Of a stretch of 33,286 bases of DNA, positions 17,601 to 25,102 are shown one piece after another. The number at the start of each line of letters is the position of its first letter. Within the stretch, counting starts at the first letter, position 1. The notes below the pieces were generated by a model. The model had not been told where the DNA came from. It worked only from the letters and a program-made list of their open reading frames with translations, and did not search any database. A program made the translations under genes and the position numbers. The stretch is from Variovorax brevis (GTDB lineage Bacteria; Pseudomonadota; Gammaproteobacteria; Burkholderiales; Burkholderiaceae_C): the NCBI RefSeq assembly GCF_030317105.1, contig NZ_JASZYG010000035.1, positions 1-33,286 on the forward strand, read 5' to 3'.

Positions 17601-17716
17601 TCGTGACAGAGGCATTGCGCCTGTCATAGAGTAATTTGGACACCCTTGAAAGCGCCCCGTCCGCCTGTTGTTCAGGAGTTACAACCCGATGCAAGCAAGG
17701 TGGGGTTTTCCAGTGT

Positions 17717-17728
17717 TCTGAATTCAGA
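17717..17728. promoter_or_regulatory. Putative GntR operator, site 3
   Basis: TCTGAATTCAGA is a perfect 12-base palindrome about 47 bases before the Rieske start, followed by GTTC as in site 1. It is well placed to repress the plus-strand oxidation operon. Confidence 0.6.
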
Positions 17729-17775
17729 GTTCCGATTAAGAATCCAGCCGACTTCAGCCACGAAGGACGCACACC

Positions 17776-18381
17776 ATGACGGAGACCACGATGAAGGATC
17801 CCTTTCCCGAAGCGACTCTTCCCTGCTGCGCCTGTGCCGGCGCAGACCCCGGCCGCCGGCTGGCGTTGAAAGCAGTGGCCGGTGCGGCGTTCGCGGCCAG
17901 TACTGGACTGGTCTGGGCCGACGGCGATGGTCCCAAGGCCGGCGATCAGCTCGTGCAGGTCGACGACGAAGGCAAGAAGCCACTCGCCAGCGCCGACATC
18001 AAGGTGGGCGAGAAGCCCGTGATCGTCTACCCCTACGACCCCAAGGCCAAGGCACTGCGCGACAGCACGCGCCTCAATCGGATCCTGCTCGTGAAGCTGG
18101 ACCCCTCGTCGCTCGACGCCGCCACCGCGGCACGTGCCGCAGACGGCATCGTCGCCTATTCGGCCTTCTGTACCCACCAGGGATGCGACGTCAGCTCTTG
18201 GGTGGCTGCCGACAAGTCGCTGCTGTGCTTTTGCCACTTCTCGAAGTTCGCGCCGCACCAGGAGGCTGCCGTGACAGCCGGCCCGGCACCGCGGCCCCTG
18301 CCTGCCCTGCCGATCAGGGTGGACGGCGGAACGCTGGTCGTCGCCGGCAGCTTCAACGCGCCACCCGGCAAGGCGGTTTGA
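17776..18381 (+). CDS. Tat-exported Rieske [2Fe-2S] protein
   Basis: This 201-residue protein is a soluble or anchored periplasmic Rieske iron-sulphur protein. The N-terminus has a Cys-rich lead (PCCACAG) and then GRRLALKAVAGAAFAAS, a twin-arginine signal fitting export of a folded cluster protein. Cluster motifs are CTHQGC (Cys132, His134, Cys137) and CFCH (Cys151, Cys153, His154); by analogy with bc1-type Rieske proteins, Cys132, His134, Cys151 and His154 hold the cluster, and Cys137 with Cys153 form the disulphide. It is the first gene of the plus-strand operon, 114 bases before the PQQ dehydrogenase, with a strong hairpin between them. The likely role is electron transfer from the dehydrogenase, together with the cytochrome c at 25103. 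It is not part of a visible bc1 or arsenite oxidase set. Confidence 0.88.
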   Translation: MTETTMKDPFPEATLPCCACAGADPGRRLALKAVAGAAFAASTGLVWADGDGPKAGDQLVQVDDEGKKPLASADIKVGEKPVIVYPYDPKAKALRDSTRLNRILLVKLDPSSLDAATAARAADGIVAYSAFCTHQGCDVSSWVAADKSLLCFCHFSKFAPHQEAAVTAGPAPRPLPALPIRVDGGTLVVAGSFNAPPGKAV

Positions 18382-18390
18382 GCTGCCCGC

Positions 18391-18424
18391 CGCCAGCGGG
18401 AACCTGCGTCGATCCCCGCTGGCG
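18391..18424 (+). terminator. Stem-loop between the Rieske and PQQ dehydrogenase genes
   Basis: CGCCAGCGGG (18391-18400) and CCCGCTGGCG (18415-18424) form a perfect 10-pair GC-rich stem with a 14-base loop, starting 10 bases after the Rieske stop. Only a weak T-rich run (CTTCATT) follows. It may be a partial terminator or an RNA-stabilising hairpin that sets different levels of Rieske protein and dehydrogenase. Confidence 0.5.
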
Positions 18425-18495
18425 CTTCATTCATGCATGTCGACGACGGTTCGCCCGGTTCATCAACAACACCACGCCAAGGAGACCTTGAAGCC

Positions 18496-20229
18496 ATGAA
18501 ACCCATCCTGAAGTTCACCTGCACCGCGATCGGCTGTGTGCTGGCCACGCTGTCGCAAGCCCAGATGCGTCCCTACCAGGACGTGACCGATGCGCGCTTG
18601 CGGTCGCCCGAACCGGCGAACTGGCTGAGCTACCGCGGCAACTACAGCGGCTGGGGCTACAGCCCGCTCAAGGCCATCAACAACACGAACGTCGGCAAGC
18701 TGACCCTGGCATGGTCGTATGCGACCGGCGTCAGCGAAGGCCACCAGGCACCGCCCATCGTCAACGGCGGCTACATGTATGTGGCCACGCCCAGCGCACA
18801 GGTGATCGCATTCGACGCCAAGACCGGCAACGAGATCTGGCGCTACAAGGCCCAACTGCCGGCCGAGCAGCTTCAACTGCATCCGACCAGCCGCGGTGTC
18901 GCGCTGTACGGCGACAAGGTCTATTTCGCGACCACCGATTGCAAGCTGGTCTCGCTCGACGCCAAGACCGGCAAGGTGGCGTGGACCAAGCCGGTGTGCG
19001 AATGGAAGAACGGTTACTACATGACCCTGGCACCGCTGGCCGCCAAGGGCAAGATCATGGTGGGATCGTCAGGAGGAGAAACCGGTGTGCGCGGCTTCAT
19101 CGCCGCTTTCGATGCCCAGACCGGCGATGAAGCATGGCGCACCTACACCGTACCGGGCCCCGGCGAGGACGGCAATGACAGCTGGCCGCCCGGCGACGGC
19201 TACAAGTCCGGCGGCGGCTCGATCTGGATCACGGGCACCTACGACCCGCAGACCGGCCTCTCGTTCTGGGGCACCGGCAACCCCGCACCGTGGCCGGCGG
19301 ACCTGCGCGCGGGCGACAACCTCTACACCTCGTCGGTCGTTGCTCTCGATGTCGACACCGGCAAGATCAAGGGCCACCACCAGTACCAGCACAACGACGC
19401 GTGGGACTGGGACGAGGTCTCCGCGCCGCTGCTGATCGACACGACCTTCAAGGGCAAGCCGGTCAAGAGCCTGGTGCATGCAGGCCGCAGCGGCTACATG
19501 TGGGTACTCGAGCGCACCGCCGACAAGGTCAACTACGTCGAGGCCTGGCCTTACGTCAACAACAACGTTGTCACCGGTGTCGACCCGAAGACTGGCCGGC
19601 TGAGCTATGACGAATCGAAGAAGCCTGGCACCACCAAGGGCGCAGCCTTCTGCCCAGGCCTGTGGGGCGGCAAGGACTGGCCGCCCGAGGCCTACAACCC
19701 GGGCACCGGCATGCTCTACGTGCCCGCCAACAACAACATGTGCGGTGTGCTGCCGCAGGGCGAGAACGCGAAGTACAAGCCGGGCGACCTGTTCATCGGC
19801 TACCCGCTCGACGGCGTGCTGGGCAGCGTACGCGTGCCCAACCCCGAGCAGACCGTGGGCGAGTTGCAGGCCTGGGACATGAAGACCGGCAAGATGGCCT
19901 GGGCCCACAAGTTCAAGACCTTCCTGTGGGCGCCACTGCTGACCACCGGCGGCAACCTGGTGTTCGCTGGCGGCACCAACGACCGCAAGTTCCGCGCCTA
20001 TGACGCGAAGAACGGCAAGGTGCTGTGGGAGTACCCGACGCCGGCCGGCGTGATCGGCGTACCCAGTTCCTTCGAGATCGACGGCGAGCAGTACATCGCC
20101 GTGCAATCGGGCTGGGGCGTCGATGCCGAGCGCATCCAGGGCGCGTTCAACGCCATCCTGCCCGAGCGCAAAGTGGTCAATCCGCAAGGCGGGACCGTGA
20201 TGGTGTTCAAGCTTCCGAGCAGCAAGTGA
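18496..20229 (+). CDS. PQQ-dependent alcohol dehydrogenase, lanthanide-type signature
   Basis: This 577-residue periplasmic quinoprotein oxidises an alcohol with pyrroloquinoline quinone. A signal peptide (residues about 1-23, ending LSQAQ) precedes eight-bladed propeller sequence with repeats such as FDAKTGNEIWRYKA and LDAKTGKVAW. FWGTGNPAPW is the expected PQQ-stacking region. The catalytic Asp304 in HNDAWDWDE is followed two residues later by Asp306; an Asp there marks lanthanide-dependent XoxF/ExaF/PedH-type enzymes, while calcium enzymes have a smaller residue. The vicinal Cys-Cys next to PQQ in methanol and ethanol dehydrogenases is not seen; the aligned region reads LHPTSRG. ATG 18496 has an AAGGAGA site; the in-frame ATG 18433 is too early. 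There is no fused cytochrome domain. With AldA next, short alcohols or 1,2-diols are likely substrates. Confidence 0.9.
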   Translation: MKPILKFTCTAIGCVLATLSQAQMRPYQDVTDARLRSPEPANWLSYRGNYSGWGYSPLKAINNTNVGKLTLAWSYATGVSEGHQAPPIVNGGYMYVATPSAQVIAFDAKTGNEIWRYKAQLPAEQLQLHPTSRGVALYGDKVYFATTDCKLVSLDAKTGKVAWTKPVCEWKNGYYMTLAPLAAKGKIMVGSSGGETGVRGFIAAFDAQTGDEAWRTYTVPGPGEDGNDSWPPGDGYKSGGGSIWITGTYDPQTGLSFWGTGNPAPWPADLRAGDNLYTSSVVALDVDTGKIKGHHQYQHNDAWDWDEVSAPLLIDTTFKGKPVKSLVHAGRSGYMWVLERTADKVNYVEAWPYVNNNVVTGVDPKTGRLSYDESKKPGTTKGAAFCPGLWGGKDWPPEAYNPGTGMLYVPANNNMCGVLPQGENAKYKPGDLFIGYPLDGVLGSVRVPNPEQTVGELQAWDMKTGKMAWAHKFKTFLWAPLLTTGGNLVFAGGTNDRKFRAYDAKNGKVLWEYPTPAGVIGVPSSFEIDGEQYIAVQSGWGVDAERIQGAFNAILPERKVVNPQGGTVMVFKLPSSK

Positions 20230-20254
20230 CTGGCAATACCTGAAAGGAGATGCA

Positions 20255-21688
20255 ATGAGCAAGACGTATCGCAACTACATCGACGGGCAATGGGTCGAGG
20301 GCAACGGCAAGACCATCCAGGTGCTGAACCCGGCGACGGACAAGCCGATTGCCGAGGTGCCCGACGGCGGCGCCGCCGATGTGGACCGCGCGGTGGCCGC
20401 AGCGAAGAAGGCACAGCCCGCATGGGAAAAGCTGCCCGCGATCCAGCGCGCGAACCACATGCGCCAGATCACCGCGAAGATCCGCGCCAACGCCGAACGG
20501 CTTGCGCGCACGCTCGTGCTGGAGCAAGGCAAGGTGCCCGAACTGGCCGCGGTCGAAATCGAATTCGCCGCCAGCTACATCGACTACATGGCCGAGTGGG
20601 CGCGCCGCATCGAAGGCGAGATCGTCACCAGTGACCGGCCGGGCGAGCAGATCCTCGTCTATCGCAAGCCGATCGGCGTGGTCGCCGGCATCCTGCCGTG
20701 GAACTTCCCCTTCTTCCTGATCGCGCGCAAGCTCGGTCCTGCCCTCGTCACCGGCAACACCATCGTCATCAAGCCGAGCGAGGAAACGCCGATCAACGCC
20801 TTCGAGTTCGCCGAACTGGTGGCCGAGACCGACCTGCCGCCGGGCGTGTTCAACCTGGTGTGCGGCGGACGCGAAACCGGCGCCAAGCTGACCGACAACA
20901 AGGACGTGGGCCTGGTCAGCTTCACCGGCAGCGGCGACACCGGTTCGAAGATCATGCAGGCCTGCGGCAAGCACCTGACACGGGTGAACCTCGAACTGGG
21001 CGGCAAGGCGCCGGCGATCGTTCTCGCCGATTGCGACGTCGACTTGACGGCCAACGCGCTCTTCAACTCACGCGTGCTGAACACCGGACAGGCCTGCAAC
21101 GCCGCCGAGCGCGTGTACGTCGAACGAAAGGTCGCCGATGCGCTGGCCGAAAAAGTGACCAAGCTCATGGCCGGCACCAAGTACGGCGATCCGAGTCTCG
21201 AGAAAGGCCTGCACATGGGCCCGCTGGTGACGAAGGTCGGCCGCGACAAGATGGCAGCGATGGTCGAAGCAGCCAAGGGCCAGGGCGCGCAGGTGCTGAC
21301 TGGCGGCAAGATCGCTGACAAGCCCGGCTACCATTATGAGCCCACCGTGCTGCTCGGTTGCAACACCGGCATGGACGTGATGACCAAGGAAGTGTTCGGC
21401 CCCGTGCTGCCGATGCAGGTCGTCGACGACCTCGACGAAGCGCTGGTGCATGCCAACAACTCCGACTACGGCCTGACTTCCTCCATTTTCACAAGCAACA
21501 TCAACCAGGCAATGAAGGCGGTGCGCGAGCTTCGGTTCGGCGAGACCTACATCAACCGCGAGCACTTCGAGGCGATGCAGGGCTTCCACGCCGGACGGCG
21601 CAAGTCCGGCATCGGCGGCGCGGACGGCAAGCACGGCCTGTACGAGCACATGGAGACGCACGTCGTCTACATGCAAACCGCCGGCTGA
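20255..21688 (+). CDS. aldA: Lactaldehyde/glycolaldehyde-type aldehyde dehydrogenase (AldA-like)
   Basis: This 477-residue cytoplasmic NAD(P)-dependent dehydrogenase strongly resembles E. coli AldA, which oxidises lactaldehyde and glycolaldehyde to lactate and glycolate. Shared stretches include ASYIDYMAEWARR, GILPWNFPFFLIARK, the general-base motif LELGGKAP (Glu247), the catalytic-Cys motif NTGQACNAAERVYV (Cys281) and the C-terminal FEAMQGFHAGRRKSGIGGAD. The length is normal. ATG 20255 has an AAGGAGA ribosome site and lies 25 bases after the PQQ dehydrogenase, so the two are co-transcribed. This pairing suggests oxidation of a 2-hydroxyaldehyde made from a 1,2-diol such as ethylene glycol or propanediol. 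The symbol reflects similarity; substrate range may be broader. Confidence 0.88.
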   Translation: MSKTYRNYIDGQWVEGNGKTIQVLNPATDKPIAEVPDGGAADVDRAVAAAKKAQPAWEKLPAIQRANHMRQITAKIRANAERLARTLVLEQGKVPELAAVEIEFAASYIDYMAEWARRIEGEIVTSDRPGEQILVYRKPIGVVAGILPWNFPFFLIARKLGPALVTGNTIVIKPSEETPINAFEFAELVAETDLPPGVFNLVCGGRETGAKLTDNKDVGLVSFTGSGDTGSKIMQACGKHLTRVNLELGGKAPAIVLADCDVDLTANALFNSRVLNTGQACNAAERVYVERKVADALAEKVTKLMAGTKYGDPSLEKGLHMGPLVTKVGRDKMAAMVEAAKGQGAQVLTGGKIADKPGYHYEPTVLLGCNTGMDVMTKEVFGPVLPMQVVDDLDEALVHANNSDYGLTSSIFTSNINQAMKAVRELRFGETYINREHFEAMQGFHAGRRKSGIGGADGKHGLYEHMETHVVYMQTAG

Positions 21689-21729
21689 GCAGGCCGCGGG
21701 GGTTGCCGGAACGCTGCGCGCAACCTCCG

Positions 21730-22722
21730 ATGGCTGCCATCTTCGTCGTCACCTTTCCGTTCTTCGCCCTGGTGCTGGGGGGCTACGTCGCGATCCGGTG
21801 GCGCCTCCTGCCGATCGAAGCCATTCCGGGGCTGAACGTCTTCGTGCTGATGTTCGCGCTGCCGTGCATGCTCTACAAGTTCGCGTCGATGACACCGATC
21901 GTCCGGCTGCTGGACCCGGGCATCGTGCTGACCTACCTCATCGCGGCGGCGCTGATGGTGGCGCTGACGATGCTTGCGGGGCGGCGCGGACGCACCGGCT
22001 GGACCGATGCCGCGTTTGGTGCGTTGGTCGGCAGCTTTCCGAATTCCGGCTTCATGGGTGTGCCGCTGCTGGTCGCGCTCCTTGGCGCGGCCGCTGCGGG
22101 ACCCGCGATCGTCGCGCTGGCGGTCGACATGGTGTTCACTTCGTCGTTGTGCATCGCGCTCTCGCAACTGGGTGCGGCCGGTGAGCATGGCGCGCGGCGT
22201 GCCGCACTGCAGGGCCTCAAGGGCATGCTGAAGAACCCGTTGCCGTGGTCGATTTTTCTGGGCTGCCTGTCCACGGCAAGCGGGAAACAGTTGCCTGCAC
22301 CGCTGTTCAACGCGGTCGACATGCTGGCGGGCGCAGCTTCGCCGGCTGCCCTCTTCACCATCGGCGCGGTGCTGGCGCGCACCCAGGCTCTCACTCGTCG
22401 GCGCACCGGATCGGCAGATCACCGCGCCGTTGCGCCGATTCGAAACCCTCGCGTCGACACACTGCAACTGGTCGCCTTCAAGGTCATTGCCCACCCGGCC
22501 ATCGTGCTGGCGCTCGGCTCCCTGGCGATGGCCTTGGGCGCACCTCTCGAACGCACCTCGCTGGTGGTCCTGGTGCTCATTGCCGCGCTACCGAGTGCGA
22601 GCAACGTGCCGATGCTGGCCGAGCGCTTCGGCGCCGATGCCGGGCGCATCGCCGCCGTGGTGCTCAGCACGACCGTGGTCGCCTTCCTCACCTTCCCGCT
22701 CGCCGTGGCGTTGATGAAATGA
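21730..22722 (+). CDS. AEC-family (auxin efflux carrier-like) permease
   Basis: This 330-residue inner-membrane protein belongs to the auxin efflux carrier (AEC) family, whose bacterial members often carry malonate, malate or lactate. About ten hydrophobic segments are arranged in two halves around a charged central loop (about residues 220-245, RRRTGSADH). Family marks are the early LPCMLYKFASM, the FPNSGFMGVPLL motif and the late LPSASNVPMLAERFG motif. ATG 21730 lies 41 bases after aldA; a longer in-frame ORF overlapping aldA is not real. Its stop overlaps the ATG of the next gene (ATGA). In this operon it could export or import the hydroxy acid made by the dehydrogenases. Confidence 0.88.
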   Translation: MAAIFVVTFPFFALVLGGYVAIRWRLLPIEAIPGLNVFVLMFALPCMLYKFASMTPIVRLLDPGIVLTYLIAAALMVALTMLAGRRGRTGWTDAAFGALVGSFPNSGFMGVPLLVALLGAAAAGPAIVALAVDMVFTSSLCIALSQLGAAGEHGARRAALQGLKGMLKNPLPWSIFLGCLSTASGKQLPAPLFNAVDMLAGAASPAALFTIGAVLARTQALTRRRTGSADHRAVAPIRNPRVDTLQLVAFKVIAHPAIVLALGSLAMALGAPLERTSLVVLVLIAALPSASNVPMLAERFGADAGRIAAVVLSTTVVAFLTFPLAVALMK

Positions 22723-23276
22723 GCGTCGCGAGAGCAGAGCGTGTGAACGAAGCGCTGTGGTTCGAATGGCTGGCGCTGGCTGGCGTGCTGGGATTTGCCA
22801 CCTGGTTGCTGGGGCTGCGCGGGGTGTTGGCCCTGCTGCTGGCCGCCGACCCGACCGGCATCACCCTGGTCATCGTCATCGTGTTCGCGGGCTCCACGCT
22901 GTGGTGCGGCGCGCGCACGCGCGAGCTCGAACGCCAGCGGCGCTGGGCCGCCTCGACACCCTTGCGCGACGGCTGGGGCGCGGATTACCTGCGCACGCTC
23001 GGCCAGCCGCAGGCGGACAGCGGCGAGGCTCTCGACCTCCTGCTGGAACAAACGCACGGACCGCATGCCACGGCGTGGTGGGTCAACGGCATCCAGCTCA
23101 AGCTGGGCCTGCTGGGCAAGGTGATCGGCTTCTCGATCCTCGCGCTGACGATAGGAAAAGTGCGCAGCTTCGACCCATCCGAATCGCAGGAACTCCTGCG
23201 CAGCCTGACAAGTGGCCTCGGCGTGGCGCTGTTGACGCAGCGCCTGGGCATCGAGCAGCGGGGCAAGCCGCCGTGA
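22719..23276 (+). CDS. MotA/TolQ/ExbB-like membrane protein (short, atypical)
   Basis: This 185-residue protein has hydrophobic segments at about 13-43 and 47-63, a cytoplasmic linker, and a segment at 125-146 containing GLLGKVIGFSILAL, which resembles the proton-channel helix of MotA/TolQ/ExbB proteins. Two features are odd. Lys134 sits where the family usually has a pore-lining Thr (GLLGTVxG). The final helix appears cut short: after SGLGVALLT the protein ends within 12 residues (RLGIEQRGKPP) instead of completing a membrane helix. It overlaps the AEC gene by an ATGA and the next gene by GTGA, so the unit is tightly translated together. The partner is probably the ExbD-like protein downstream. 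Family assignment is moderate. Confidence 0.65.
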   Translation: MSVARAERVNEALWFEWLALAGVLGFATWLLGLRGVLALLLAADPTGITLVIVIVFAGSTLWCGARTRELERQRRWAASTPLRDGWGADYLRTLGQPQADSGEALDLLLEQTHGPHATAWWVNGIQLKLGLLGKVIGFSILALTIGKVRSFDPSESQELLRSLTSGLGVALLTQRLGIEQRGKPP

Positions 23277-23890
23277 CGACCTCCAGACGCCGGCGAGGGG
23301 CGGTGCGAGACGCGGAAGTCGATCCGTTCTACGACATGCTGTTCAACATGCTGATCGCCTTCGTCTTCTGCTTCATCGTCGCGCTGATCGCGATGAATCC
23401 GAAGGCGACGAAGGCTGGCGACGTGCCGTCGAAGGCGGAATACCTCATCAGCGTGAGCTGGCCAGACCACAACCCGAACGATATCGATACCTGGGTCGAA
23501 GACCCGGCCGGCAACCTCGTGTGGTTCAAGCAGCCCGACGCGGGCCTGATGCATCTCGACCGGGACGACCGGGGCGACGCGAATGATGCGATCGTCATCG
23601 ATGGCCGGCGCATCGAGACGCCGTTTCGCCAGGAGGTGGTGACGCTGCGCGGCATCCTGCCGGGCGAGTTCACGGTCAACGTCCAGTACTACCAGTCGCG
23701 CGACCACTTGCCGGTGGACGTGACGGTGTCGGTGATCAAGGTCAATCCGCGCGCCGAGGTGGTGTTCCATGGCGAGCGCCGGCTCGAACGCCAGGGCCAG
23801 GAACTCACCGCGGCCCGCTTCACGCTGCAGCCCGACGGCACGGCCACCAACGTGAACACGATGCCGAAGCGGCTGGTGCAACGGCTATGA
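23273..23890 (+). CDS. ExbD/TolR-like membrane-anchored protein with a periplasmic beta-domain
   Basis: This 205-residue protein starts at a GTG overlapping the previous stop (GTGA). A basic N-terminus (SRRRR) is followed by one membrane helix at about 20-42 that opens PFYDMLFNMLIAF; Asp21 fits the single protonatable Asp of ExbD/TolR/MotB helices. The periplasmic part (about 55-175) contains NDIDTWVEDPAGNLVWF and PGEFTVNVQYYQS, similar in style to DUF2135/YfaP-like beta-sandwich domains rather than to the ExbD/TolR C-terminal fold or an OmpA peptidoglycan-binding domain. With the ExbB-like gene before it, it may form a proton-driven complex acting on an unknown periplasmic partner. The stop overlaps the next gene's ATG. 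Confidence 0.65.
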   Translation: MTTSRRRRGAVRDAEVDPFYDMLFNMLIAFVFCFIVALIAMNPKATKAGDVPSKAEYLISVSWPDHNPNDIDTWVEDPAGNLVWFKQPDAGLMHLDRDDRGDANDAIVIDGRRIETPFRQEVVTLRGILPGEFTVNVQYYQSRDHLPVDVTVSVIKVNPRAEVVFHGERRLERQGQELTAARFTLQPDGTATNVNTMPKRLVQRL

Positions 23891-24381
23891 CGCTGTCCAT
23901 CGCCCTGGCCTACGCGGCGCTGCTGCTCGTCGCCTTGCTGGCGCTGCTGGCGTCGAGGTGGCCGGCGTGGATGAAGGGGCTGCTGGTCGTGGGCGTGACG
24001 GTGCTTTACTTCCACGCCTGGAACGTGCTCGACGATGTGTGGGGCTGGCCGAGCGGCGGCGCCTTGCCCGAGCGCTTCGTGCTGCTCGCCGCCGTCATCG
24101 ACGAGCCGCACGCCAAGGAGCCCGGCGGACTCCATGTCTGGGTGCATGCGATCGTTGCCGGCAAGGCCACGTCCGAGCCCCGCGCCTACAGGTTGCCCTA
24201 CACGAAGGAGATGCACCTGCAGATCAGCGAAGGCACGCAGAAGATCCGCGTCGGCGTCAGCCAGATGGGCATCACGGAGCCGAAGGTGGCATCGACGGGC
24301 TTGGGTTGGCTTCGGCCCGACAGCGCGCCCCAGACGTTCCGGCTGCGCGACCTGCCCGGCCCACAACTGCCGGAAAAATGA
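23887..24381 (+). CDS. Membrane-anchored hypothetical protein of the ExbB/ExbD-like operon
   Basis: I do not recognise this 164-residue protein. It has two hydrophobic segments (about 4-22 and 30-44), which could make a hairpin anchor, and a soluble C-terminal part of about 110 residues with likely beta strands (FVLLAAVIDEPH, GLHVWVHAIVAG, KIRVGVSQMGI) and a proline-rich end. It overlaps both neighbours by ATGA junctions, so its translation is coupled to the ExbD-like and lipoprotein genes. It probably belongs to the same membrane complex. No catalytic motif is visible. Confidence 0.75.
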   Translation: MTLSIALAYAALLLVALLALLASRWPAWMKGLLVVGVTVLYFHAWNVLDDVWGWPSGGALPERFVLLAAVIDEPHAKEPGGLHVWVHAIVAGKATSEPRAYRLPYTKEMHLQISEGTQKIRVGVSQMGITEPKVASTGLGWLRPDSAPQTFRLRDLPGPQLPEK

Positions 24382-25099
24382 CGCAGTGGATGAGGGGCCG
24401 TGGGTTGGCGAGCCTGCTGCTGCTCGCCCTGGCGGCCTGCCACCCCGGGCCGCAGCCTGACGAGTTCTTTCCGCTCGCGCGTGGCCACCAATGGACCTAC
24501 CGCATCACGACGCGCGCCGACAACGGCGACACGGCACAGGAATCGCTCAGTCTCACCTCACTCGACGCTGCCGCAATGCCGGATGACGGCCAGGGGGTGC
24601 CGGGCCGGCGGCGCAGCGACGACGGCGTGGAGTACTGGCTGCGCGCCGACGACAAGGGCGTTCAACGTGTGGCAAGCAGGTCGCTGGGCGATCCGCAGCC
24701 GCGCCCCGACACGCCCCCCGCCCCGTGCTGAAGACACCCTACTCGCCCGGCACCACATGGCAGGCCACCACGACCGCGTACCTGCTGGTGCGCCGCTTCG
24801 ATTTCCCGCGCGAGGTGCGCCACACCTACCCGCCGGTGCCGATGAGCTATCGCATCGAAGGCGCCGGTGAAACGGTGCAGACGCCGGCCGGGCGATGGGC
24901 CGGCTGCCTGCGCGTGCGCGGCACGGCCGTGATGCGCATCTACGCCGATCCGGTGATCGGCTGGCGCGAGGTACCCCTGACGACGCTGGAGTGGTATTGC
25001 CCCGAGGCCGGACTCGTGCGGCTGGAGCGTACGGAGCCGGCGCCATCGTCGTTCATGGCGGGCGGCTCGCAGTTGTGGGAACTGGTGGCCTTTCGATAG
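24378..25099 (+). pseudogene. Lipoprotein gene with an apparent frameshift
   Basis: Translation from ATG 24378 gives a lipoprotein signal (LLLLALAACHPG; Cys21 is the lipobox cysteine) and about 95 more residues before a stop at 24729-24731. A second frame, open to 25099, continues in the same style (PYSPGTTWQATTTAYLLVRR to SQLWELVAFR). The frames meet at a run of six C bases (24714-24719). One extra C would join them into one protein of about 240 residues (reading DTPPPRPVLKTPYSPG), so I treat it as one gene with a one-base deletion: sequencing error, recent mutation or phase variation at the homopolymer. The function is unknown. It is the last gene of the operon and ends 3 bases from the convergent cytochrome c gene. 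Confidence 0.7.
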
Positions 25100-25102
25100 G
25101 CC

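Noticed and set aside
19069..20274. A 401-codon minus-strand ORF opposite the PQQ dehydrogenase
   Set aside because: Antisense shadow; the plus frame has clear quinoprotein motifs.
22719..23890. ZorA/ZorB-like anti-phage motor (Zorya)
   Set aside because: The ExbB-like protein lacks the long cytoplasmic tail of ZorA, the partner lacks an OmpA-type domain, and no helicase or nuclease genes follow.
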